Below, in pieces: positions 6,646-12,442 of a stretch of 12,442 bases of DNA. A program made the position numbers and the translations under genes. Source of the stretch: Atopobium sp. GTDB taxonomy: Bacteria; Actinomycetota; Coriobacteriia; Coriobacteriales; Atopobiaceae. Under the pieces are notes generated by a model, which saw nothing but the letters and a program-made list of their open reading frames with translations, was not told where the DNA came from and searched no databases. Each line of letters opens with the position of its first letter. Position 1 is the stretch's first letter. Location of the stretch: the NCBI GenBank assembly GCA_018376005.1, contig JAHACE010000009.1, forward strand, positions 1 to 12,442. Reading direction: 5' to 3'.

Positions 6646-7929
6646 ATGGACGTCATAAAAGTAGTAGGTGGCCGTTCTGTCACAGGAGAGGTCACTGTAG
6701 AGGGTGCAAAAAACTCTGCCCTTAAATTGATGGCTGCAACCATCATGGCTCCTGGTGTTACTACACTCACTAACGTTCCTAATATTGCAGACGTTCACGT
6801 CATGGGCAAGGTGCTCAAGACGTTAGGCGCTCGCATTGAAGTCGTTGGTCTTCACGAGCTCAAAATTGATACCACAGATATTACAAGCTGGGAGACTCCT
6901 TACAGTCTTGTCGCACAGATGCGTGCATCAACTGCTGTTTTGGGTCCCCTTATTTCTCGTTTTGGCAAGGCTGTTGTGGCAATGCCAGGTGGTTGTAATA
7001 TCGGTGCTCGCAAAATTGACATGCACATCCTGGGCCTCGAGGCTTTGGGTGTTGAATTTAAGGTTGAGCACGGCAATATTCACGCAAGCGCTCCTCACGG
7101 CATAACCGGCGAGACCGTTTCTTTAGCCTTTGCTTCCGTTGGTGCAACAGAGAACCTGATGATGGCATCAGTTTTTGCCAAGGGTGTAACGGTCATTGAT
7201 AACGCAGCTCGTGAGCCAGAAATTGTTGACCTTGCTACTATGCTCAACAAAATGGGCGCTAACATTCAGGGTGCCGGATCTCCTGTTATTGAGATTCACG
7301 GCGTTACAGAGCTGCACCCTGTTGAGCACGAAGTTGTTGGCGACCGCATTGAGGCTGGTACCTTCCTGGCTATTGGCGCGCTTACTGGTGAGCCTATTAC
7401 TGTTCACGGCTTCGAGCCAAATCACCTTGGCCTGGTACTTAAGAAGTATGAGCAGATGGGCATTACCATCGAGACCGGAGATAGGTGGGCAAGGGCTTCT
7501 CGCCAGCAAGATCTTAAAGCTATCGATATCCAGACGCTGCCATTCCCGGGTTTTCCAACAGACATGCAGGCACAGACCATGACGCTGCTTGCTCTGGCTA
7601 AGGGTACCTGCATCATTACAGAAAACGTCTTTGAGAATCGCTTTATGTTGGCGTCTGAGCTTTCTCGCATGGGAGCCGATATTACCATTGAGGGCCATCA
7701 CGCTATTGTTCGCGGCGTCTCCGGCTTTGAGGGGGCGCAGGTCAAGTCACCAGATCTTCGTGGTGGTGCTGCGCTTGTTATGGCTGGTCTTGTGGCCGAG
7801 GGAGAAACAATCGTTTCTGCCATCCATCACATTGACCGCGGTTACGAGGGATTTGTCGAGAAACTCGTCGCGCTGGGAGCAGATGCTCAGCGTACCACCA
7901 TTCCAGACGACGACTTTATCGAAGGATAG
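6646..7929 (+). CDS. murA: UDP-N-acetylglucosamine 1-carboxyvinyltransferase
   Basis: MurA transfers enolpyruvate from phosphoenolpyruvate to UDP-GlcNAc, the first committed step of peptidoglycan synthesis in the cytoplasm. The 427-residue product matches the family length. It has the substrate-binding GAKNSAL (K22, N23), RAST near R93, and the active-site loop PGGCNIGARKIDMHI with catalytic Cys117. That Cys is the residue targeted by fosfomycin, so natural Asp-type resistance is not expected. GDRIEAGTF (232-240), PGFPTDMQAQ with the conserved Asp306, and DLRGGAAL (370-377) are also present. GGAGG at 6638-6642 precedes ATG 6646 by only 3 nt. It follows atpC closely and runs into the LCP gene after 3 nt, so it may be co-transcribed with both. 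Confidence 0.97.
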   Translation: MDVIKVVGGRSVTGEVTVEGAKNSALKLMAATIMAPGVTTLTNVPNIADVHVMGKVLKTLGARIEVVGLHELKIDTTDITSWETPYSLVAQMRASTAVLGPLISRFGKAVVAMPGGCNIGARKIDMHILGLEALGVEFKVEHGNIHASAPHGITGETVSLAFASVGATENLMMASVFAKGVTVIDNAAREPEIVDLATMLNKMGANIQGAGSPVIEIHGVTELHPVEHEVVGDRIEAGTFLAIGALTGEPITVHGFEPNHLGLVLKKYEQMGITIETGDRWARASRQQDLKAIDIQTLPFPGFPTDMQAQTMTLLALAKGTCIITENVFENRFMLASELSRMGADITIEGHHAIVRGVSGFEGAQVKSPDLRGGAALVMAGLVAEGETIVSAIHHIDRGYEGFVEKLVALGADAQRTTIPDDDFIEG

Positions 7930-7932
7930 TTT

Positions 7933-9156
7933 GTGTCAACTAAACCAAAGCATGCAAAACTGCTCGACAATGGGGCCTCACAGGGCACTTCGGCTGACAC
8001 TGCACAAAATACCGCAACGGGAAGTACCCAAGGTACTGCACCAAGCGCTACAACCAATACGTCGCAGAACGCTGCAGTTAGTAACTCTCCTTTTAGTCGC
8101 ACGCAGGCAGAGGGCTACCACAAGCGTCGTAAGCGTGTCTTCAGAAAGCAGATGGTAGTCAGGTCGCTTCTGGGCGTCTTTGCTGCTGTTTTTGTTGCCG
8201 CTGTGGTGGGCGCAGGTATCTGGTATGCAAGCGTTCAAGCGCAGCTCAATAACTCGCAAGTCATTACTGCTGAGCTTCGTCAGACGCTTCAGGAGCCTTC
8301 TGCACCAAGCGACCCCTACTATATGCTGCTTCTAGGAACCGACGGCCGACCTGGCGAGACTGAATATCGTGCGGATTCCATTATTTTGGCGCGCGTTGAC
8401 CCTATTCATAAGCGTGTGACCATGCTTTCTATTCCACGAGATACCCGTGTCTTGTGGAAGGGTTCTTACATGAAGATTAACGCCGTCCACTACTATGACG
8501 GCGCAAATGGCATGGTACAAGCTGTAAATGAACTGTGCGGCGTACATATTGCCCACTATGCAGAGGTCAACTTTGATGGTCTCGCAGGCATTACAGATGC
8601 TCTTGGTGGCGTAACCGTAAACGTTGAGCAGTACATGCGTGACACAGAGAACTTCAGCGACGTTGTTGAACTGTACCCTGGCGTTCAGAAACTGAACGGT
8701 GCTCAAGCACTCTTCTTTACTCGTGTTCGCTACGCTTTTGCAGACAGCGATTACACCCGCATGCGCCATCAGAGAACCTTCATCAAGGCTATGATTGCTC
8801 AGATTCTGAACACAGGAGACCCTGTAGCCATTGCAAATACTGTCAATTCAACAGCAAGCATGGTTATTACCGATCTATCTGTCTCAGACATTATTTCTTT
8901 GGGCACTCAGATGATTGGCATGAACACTGACAAGGATATCTATACGGCATACGTACCATCCGAGGGAACAGAAATTGATGGCCAGTCGTATGTTATTGCA
9001 GATAAAGATGCACTTGCAAAGATGATGAAAGTAATTGATGCAGGAGACGATCCATCTAGTTTAAACGGACAAACAGATGCCGAGGCAAATGCTGAGGCTG
9101 CCGAGAAAAGTTCAGAAGAGTCCTCAGAATCTTCAAACAGCTCTTCTCGCCAGTAA
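7933..9156 (+). CDS. LytR-CpsA-Psr (LCP) family cell-wall glycopolymer ligase
   Basis: LCP enzymes move lipid-linked glycopolymers such as teichoic acid or capsule onto peptidoglycan outside the membrane. The 407-residue product starts at GTG 7933, 6 nt after AAGGA. Residues 1-60 are a low-complexity Ser/Thr/Asn/Gln-rich cytoplasmic tail. A basic patch (HKRRKRVFRK) and one membrane helix (about 76-100) come next. The LCP domain (about 128-345) has YMLLLGTDGRPGE, ADSIILARV (D148), SIPRDTRV (R169, D170), FTRVRY (R264, R266) and DYTRMRHQR (R276, R278, R281), the usual pyrophosphate-binding Arg/Asp set. The tail after about 375 is Glu/Ser-rich and ends SSNSSSRQ. It shares a transcriptional direction with murA after a 3-nt gap. 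Which polymer it attaches cannot be told from sequence alone. Confidence 0.92.
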   Translation: MSTKPKHAKLLDNGASQGTSADTAQNTATGSTQGTAPSATTNTSQNAAVSNSPFSRTQAEGYHKRRKRVFRKQMVVRSLLGVFAAVFVAAVVGAGIWYASVQAQLNNSQVITAELRQTLQEPSAPSDPYYMLLLGTDGRPGETEYRADSIILARVDPIHKRVTMLSIPRDTRVLWKGSYMKINAVHYYDGANGMVQAVNELCGVHIAHYAEVNFDGLAGITDALGGVTVNVEQYMRDTENFSDVVELYPGVQKLNGAQALFFTRVRYAFADSDYTRMRHQRTFIKAMIAQILNTGDPVAIANTVNSTASMVITDLSVSDIISLGTQMIGMNTDKDIYTAYVPSEGTEIDGQSYVIADKDALAKMMKVIDAGDDPSSLNGQTDAEANAEAAEKSSEESSESSNSSSRQ

Positions 9157-9264
9157 AACTAAGCGCCGTTTTTGGGTATCATTCAAGTGTTAGAAATATT
9201 TTCGTTGCGTAGCGCAACTGATTTTGCATGAAAAAGACTGTCAAGCAGTCGTCGGAGGAGAGCA
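9157..9264 (+). other. Spacer with two small hairpins before the metal-type regulator
   Basis: This 108-nt gap contains GTTGCG-TAG-CGCAAC (9204-9218) and GACTG-TCAAG-CAGTC (9236-9250). Neither has a T-run, so neither is a textbook terminator. A weak promoter-like pair is TTGGGT near 9174 with AATATT about 17 nt later. GGAGG (9254-9258) serves ATG 9265. The first hairpin could instead be an operator. Confidence 0.3.
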
Positions 9265-9693
9265 ATGGCCAACGATAACGTACAAAACGAGCACACACTG
9301 ACAAAAGCCGGCGAGGACTATCTCGAGGCAATTTATCGAATTGCACTTGAGCAGCCAGATGACGATAAGAGCGTCCGCTCTGTTGATATTGCCGAGAGCC
9401 TTGATGTTTCCAAGGCAAGCGTCAACAAGGCACTATCCCAGCTTAAAGAGCAGGACATGGTTGAGCAGAGTCGTTATGGTCGTGTCACGCTGACCAAAGA
9501 AGGCGAGGCAAATGCCCGTACCACATGGCGTGCTCACCGTGCGCTTCGCACCTTCCTTGAGGAGGATTTGGGCGTAGACACAGAGACTGCAGATGCAGAG
9601 GCTTGCCTTATGGAGCACTCACTTTCTGTAGACACGCTGGCCAAGCTCATTGAATTCCTTGAGAAGCGTGGAATTGAGATTCCAAGCAAGTAA
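9265..9693 (+). CDS. DtxR/MntR-family metal-dependent transcriptional regulator
   Basis: Members of this family bind Fe2+ or Mn2+ and then repress metal-uptake genes. The 142-residue product has a winged helix-turn-helix at about residues 14-80, including AGEDYLEAIY (15-24), the recognition region ESLDVSKASVNKALSQL (44-60) and the wing RYGRVTLTKEG (70-80). A dimerization domain follows (about 85-135). There is no C-terminal SH3-like domain, which fits MntR-sized members better than full-length DtxR. By alignment from memory, the metal ligands are D18 and E21 (MntR-like), H91, C114, E117 and H118. C114 in EACLMEH resembles the Cys of the DtxR ancillary site. Metal choice is therefore uncertain. 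No metal transporter is adjacent, so its targets are probably elsewhere. It appears to be a single-gene unit. Confidence 0.85.
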   Translation: MANDNVQNEHTLTKAGEDYLEAIYRIALEQPDDDKSVRSVDIAESLDVSKASVNKALSQLKEQDMVEQSRYGRVTLTKEGEANARTTWRAHRALRTFLEEDLGVDTETADAEACLMEHSLSVDTLAKLIEFLEKRGIEIPSK

Positions 9694-9830
9694 CGTAACC
9701 TGGCGCTTATGCAAGCTAGGTACGTACAAAAGCGCCTGTCATTTGAGTTTATCGGCGGCAAAACCGTCATTCTTACAAGCGCACGTTAGGTGTGCAGAGC
9801 CAACAGGGCTCATAGGTGAAAGGTAAACAC
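9694..9830 (+). other. Spacer before galU with several inverted repeats
   Basis: GGCGCTT (9702-9708) pairs with AAGCGCC (9730-9736) across a 21-nt loop that includes GTACGTAC. GGCGG-CAAAA-CCGTC (9754-9768) is followed by ATTCTT. GCAC (9781-9784) pairs with GTGC (9792-9795), and GAGCC-AACAG-GGCTC spans 9797-9811. The second repeat is the best terminator-like candidate but is weak. I see no clear promoter for galU. The last hairpin lies just before the galU ribosome binding site and might affect its translation. Confidence 0.35.
9820..9823 (+). promoter_or_regulatory. Ribosome binding site favouring ATG 9831 for galU
   Basis: AAGG lies 7 nt before ATG 9831, whose product begins MKAIIPAAGLGTRFLP exactly like the family. 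The in-frame GTG at 9816 would add five residues and overlap this site. Confidence 0.55.
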
Positions 9831-10724
9831 ATGAAGGCAATTATCCCAGCAGCAGGTCTAGGTACGCGTTTTCTACCTGCAACAAAGGTAACCCCTAAAG
9901 AGCTGTTGCCTGTTTTGGATAAGCCCGTCATCCAGTACGTAGTAGAAGAGGCTCTTGAGCCAGAAGAGGTTGATGAGGTAATCATCATCAATTCTCGCGA
10001 GAAGCCACAGATTGAAACATACTTTGCTGAAGACCAGAAGTTTGAAGCAGACCTTTCTTCTCGTGGAAAGCAAGACCTTGCCGAGAAGATCCATGCAGCT
10101 TCTGCGCTTCCTGTTTCCTTTACCTATCAGGACAATCCTCGTGGCCTTGGTCATGCCGTACTTTGCGCTGCAGACGGCGTAGGCGACCAGCCATTCTTTG
10201 TACTTCTCGGCGATTACTTTGTTCCAGACCGTCAGATGTGCATCCGCATGGCAGAGATTTCCAAGCAGCACAATGGCGCATCCGTCATTGCAGTTGCTCC
10301 AGTTCCTGCAGATCAGGTGAATCGCTACGGTATTATCGCAGGTGAGTGCATCTCTTCTCCTTCAGATAACTCTGAGGGCGAGGGTGCTATTTGGAAGGTA
10401 ACAGGCCTTGTCGAGAAGCCTCGTCCAGAGGACGCACCTTCTCACCTGTTTATTGTTGGTCGTTACCTGCTTTCTCCAAAGATTATGGAGCTCCTGGCAA
10501 CTCAGGGTCCTGGCGCCGGCAACGAGATTCAGCTGACAGATGCAATGGAGCGCCTGCTTGCTGAGGAAGAGATGTATGCGCTGGTAATCGACGCGGAAGA
10601 GGGCTGCGATACCGGTACTCCTGCAGCTTGGGCAGCAACTAATGCTCGTATGGCGCTCTCTGATCAGAGCTCTGCAGCAGCATTTAAAGAGGCGCTCGGC
10701 AGCTATGCCAACCGCATTGGATAA
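9831..10724 (+). CDS. galU: UTP-glucose-1-phosphate uridylyltransferase
   Basis: GalU converts glucose-1-phosphate and UTP into UDP-glucose, a donor for cell-wall glycopolymers, glycolipids and galactose metabolism. The 297-residue product is of family length. The nucleotide-binding start is AAGLGTRFLPATKVTPKELL (7-26). PRGLGHAVLCA (103-113) follows, then LLGDYFVPD with a likely metal-binding Asp (D128), LVEKPRPEDAPSHLFIVGRY (193-212) and GAGNEIQLTDAME (228-240). The Asp-Thr-Gly near the end (D260) also fits the family. The next gene overlaps its 3' end by 20 nt, which suggests co-translation with the phosphohexomutase homologue and a glucose-6-phosphate to UDP-glucose route. Confidence 0.96.
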   Translation: MKAIIPAAGLGTRFLPATKVTPKELLPVLDKPVIQYVVEEALEPEEVDEVIIINSREKPQIETYFAEDQKFEADLSSRGKQDLAEKIHAASALPVSFTYQDNPRGLGHAVLCAADGVGDQPFFVLLGDYFVPDRQMCIRMAEISKQHNGASVIAVAPVPADQVNRYGIIAGECISSPSDNSEGEGAIWKVTGLVEKPRPEDAPSHLFIVGRYLLSPKIMELLATQGPGAGNEIQLTDAMERLLAEEEMYALVIDAEEGCDTGTPAAWAATNARMALSDQSSAAAFKEALGSYANRIG

Positions 10725-12120
10725 AAGACCCGACATACTCCGTTTTGGCAGCGATGGCTGGCAAGCCCGCTATGATAAAGGCTTTACCAGGGATAATGTA
10801 GTTAGACTTGCAGAGGCCCTTGGTACCGTCTGGTCAGAGGAGCTGCCTGGCGGTATTGTGTTTGTCGGCTTTGACACACGCTTTGAAGCAGATTCGTCTG
10901 CTCTTGAAGCCGCTGCAACATTGGCTTCCTTTGGTTTAGACGTGCGTGTGTCCGAGACTTTTTGCCCAACTCCATCTGTTTGCTGGGCCTGTGCACATCA
11001 TAAAGATGTGGCTGGCGGTCTCATTATTTCTGCAACTGAGCTTTCCTGCGAATATTGCGGCATGATTATTCGCGCTGCTAATGGAGGTCCTGTTTCTCGC
11101 GATTTTCTCCAGCGCGTGGAATCCGCAACGCCGCTTGAGCCAACAGATCAGCGTGGAACTTTTACCACAACAGATATTGTGACGCCTTATAAAAGTGCGC
11201 TGCTTAATCAGATTAATGTGTCTGTTATTAAAGAGCTACGCCCGAGCGTGGTAGTTGATCCTATGTATGGTGCAGCAACAGACCTGCTTGCTGACGTACT
11301 TTCCGCAGCTGGATGTGTTGTACATCAGATGCACCAAGGTCCTGTCAGGGATTTTGGTGGCATTCACCCACAACCAGCGGACCCTTGGGCTGATGAGTGC
11401 TCTTCGATGGTGGTAAGCCGCCATGCACAGCTGGGCCTTTTGCTTGATTGTGACGGAGACCGAGCTGCTGCCGTAGATGAAACTGGCCGACTCCTTAGCC
11501 CACACGAGCTTATTCCGCTTATCACACGCCATCTTGTACAAAATAGAAAGCAAACTGGCCGCGTTGTTTCTACACTGACCTGTTCGGCAACGGTATCCAG
11601 GCAGGCAGCTCATCTTGGACTAGAGTCTGCAAGCGTGCCTGTTGGATTTGCGCGACTTTATTCAGAGATTGAGCAAGGAGACGTCCTTCTCGCCGCAGAG
11701 GAGTACGGCGGTATTTGCATTCCAAGCCACCTGTTGGAGAGAGACGGCCTGCTTGTGGCCTTGCTTGTTGTCGAAATGCTTGCGTACACACATAAATCGC
11801 TTGCACAGCTTGTCTCTGAGGACGAGGCTGAGCTGGGTCGCATGTGTTATAGCAGGCGAGGAGTGCGACTTGATGCTGCGGCTACCCAGGCGTTCAGAAA
11901 CATCCTTCCAGGCCTCAATCCAGAAAACGTTGCAGGTAAAGTTCCTGTTTCGGTAAGCCATGCCGATGGCCTTAAGCTTCAGTTTAAAGACGATTCTTGG
12001 GTGCTCATCCGTCCTTCTCGTATGGATGCGCTGGTACGCGTGTATTCTGAGGCCGCTAACGAGACACTACGCGATCAACTTCTTGATGCTGCTTGCCAGA
12101 TTGTCAAAGACGAGATTTAG
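10705..12120 (+). CDS. Phosphoglucomutase/phosphomannomutase family protein with an altered catalytic loop
   Basis: The family interconverts hexose-1- and hexose-6-phosphates through a phosphoserine enzyme. The 471-residue product has the four-domain layout. It keeps FGSDGW (14-19), the metal loop DCDGDR (248-253), VPVGFARLYSEI (311-322) and the sugar loop EEYGG (332-336) with RDG (346-348). Other elements deviate. The catalytic TASHNP loop reads SATELS (109-114), so Thr111 replaces the phosphorylated Ser and Glu112 the following His. The phosphate loop RPSGTEP reads RPSRMDA (436-442). The Arg after GW is Gln20. It could be a variant mutase using Thr, an enzyme of other specificity, or a pseudoenzyme. 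ATG 10705 gives a good N-terminus with GAGG 12 nt before it; a start at 10642 would overlap galU by 83 nt. Overlap with galU suggests glucose-1-phosphate supply. Confidence 0.88.
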   Translation: MPTALDKRPDILRFGSDGWQARYDKGFTRDNVVRLAEALGTVWSEELPGGIVFVGFDTRFEADSSALEAAATLASFGLDVRVSETFCPTPSVCWACAHHKDVAGGLIISATELSCEYCGMIIRAANGGPVSRDFLQRVESATPLEPTDQRGTFTTTDIVTPYKSALLNQINVSVIKELRPSVVVDPMYGAATDLLADVLSAAGCVVHQMHQGPVRDFGGIHPQPADPWADECSSMVVSRHAQLGLLLDCDGDRAAAVDETGRLLSPHELIPLITRHLVQNRKQTGRVVSTLTCSATVSRQAAHLGLESASVPVGFARLYSEIEQGDVLLAAEEYGGICIPSHLLERDGLLVALLVVEMLAYTHKSLAQLVSEDEAELGRMCYSRRGVRLDAAATQAFRNILPGLNPENVAGKVPVSVSHADGLKLQFKDDSWVLIRPSRMDALVRVYSEAANETLRDQLLDAACQIVKDEI

Positions 12121-12154
12121 CCCAAACAAAGCGTGTCGAGAAGACCGTTTAAAT

Positions 12155-12274
12155 GGCAGCGTAAAAGACACCGCAAAAGGCAGCGTAAAAACGCGCAAGA
12201 AGACAACGTCAAAATCGCGTAAAGCTCGCACAAAGATAATGTCAAAAAAGCGTAAAAACTAACGCAAAATGACA
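12155..12274 (+). repeat. Degenerate 12-nt tandem repeat array after the phosphohexomutase gene
   Basis: Ten consecutive 12-nt units fit with decreasing similarity. Unit 1 (12155-12166) and unit 3 (12179-12190) are identical, GGCAGCGTAAAA. Unit 2 is GACACCGCAAAA and unit 5 (12203-12214) is ACAACGTCAAAA. Later units keep a CGT/CGC followed by A-run core. In the frame of 12155 the array encodes a Lys-rich tetrapeptide pattern (GSVK, DTAK, GSVK, TRKK, TTSK) and stops at 12260-12262. No start codon with a ribosome binding site precedes it outside the upstream gene. It may be a remnant of a basic protein tail or a non-coding repeat. Confidence 0.5.
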
Positions 12275-12442
12275 ACACTATATATAGTTGAAAAATAAAG
12301 TGTTACTACTAGACGACAAAGGGAATTTAGTGCCCAATATACGCATCAGTTCACTAAAGACTACGAATTGTGTAGAAATTGTGGAGGAATTAAGAAGATA
12401 CAAAATCATCTTCACAAACGAGTCGTAAGTGCGTATAGTTAT
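12275..12442. other. AT-rich non-coding tail with palindromes
   Basis: I find no convincing gene here on either strand. ACTATATATAGT (12277-12288) is a perfect 12-bp palindrome. TTTAGTG (12326-12332) pairs with CACTAAA (12352-12358). GAAGAT (12394-12399) pairs with ATCTTC (12408-12413) over an 8-nt loop. A Shine-Dalgarno-like GGAGGA near 12383 has no suitable start codon in range. It could be a promoter or regulatory region for a gene beyond the window. Confidence 0.4.

Noticed and set aside
7589..8158. 189-codon open frame spanning the murA-LCP junction
   Set aside because: It overlaps the clear murA and LCP frames and has no recognisable domain.
9702..9736. Rho-independent terminator after the metal-type regulator
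   Set aside because: The inverted repeat is real, but its loop is 21 nt and no T-run follows. It is kept only as a spacer feature.
10642..10704. Earlier start for the phosphohexomutase gene
   Set aside because: It adds 21 residues with no family match and a long overlap with galU; ATG 10705 is better.
11960..12262. 100-codon open frame overlapping the end of the phosphohexomutase gene and covering the 12-nt repeat
   Set aside because: Its start lies deep inside the upstream gene in another frame, with no ribosome binding site. Only the Lys-rich repeat part is notable, and it is reported as a repeat.
1..12442. CRISPR array, insertion sequence, phage or defence system, tRNA or rRNA
   Set aside because: No spaced direct repeats of CRISPR type, no transposase or integrase motifs and no recognisable structural RNA were seen on either strand.

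Overview
The window is a bacterial chromosomal stretch with moderate GC and tightly packed genes that are all on the + strand. It starts inside an F-type ATP synthase operon (atpB-atpE-atpF-atpH-atpA-atpG-atpD-atpC). murA follows, then a LytR-CpsA-Psr (LCP) ligase, a small DtxR/MntR-type regulator, galU and a phosphohexomutase homologue. Protein character suggests a high-GC Gram-positive lineage, most likely class Coriobacteriia (Atopobium/Olsenella-like). The clues are subunit a with AGH after the essential Arg, subunit b with a cleavable-looking presequence, and murA directly after atpC. This placement is inference from recalled family features, not from a search.

Layout. 1-660 holds atpB, which is broken near its 3' end. 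661-798 is a hairpin-rich gap. 799-6616 holds atpE to atpC, mostly with overlapping or nearly abutting ends. 6646-7929 is murA and 7933-9156 is the LCP gene, 3 nt apart. 9157-9264 is a spacer with two small hairpins, and 9265-9693 is the metal-type regulator. 9694-9830 is a spacer with several inverted repeats. 9831-10724 is galU, overlapped by the phosphohexomutase homologue at 10705-12120. 12121-12442 has no convincing gene; it starts with a degenerate 12-nt tandem repeat and ends in an AT-rich, palindrome-rich tail.

How the genes fit together. The first block encodes all eight core subunits of the membrane ATP synthase/ATPase. The second block is envelope-centred. MurA commits UDP-GlcNAc to peptidoglycan. 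The LCP protein attaches glycopolymers to it. GalU makes UDP-glucose from glucose-1-phosphate, the product a phosphoglucomutase would normally supply.

Main points of interest. (1) atpB lacks the segment after the essential-Arg helix, and the conserved C-terminal segment survives out of frame, so either the gene is broken or the assembly is wrong. (2) The phosphohexomutase homologue keeps its metal and sugar loops, but its catalytic Ser-His loop reads SATELS and its phosphate loop reads RPSRMD. (3) Subunits c and delta have unusual sequence or length. (4) The regulator's metal site mixes MntR-like and DtxR-like ligands. (5) A 12-nt repeat follows the last gene. I saw no mobile element, CRISPR array, tRNA or rRNA. 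I found no clear new multi-gene system.
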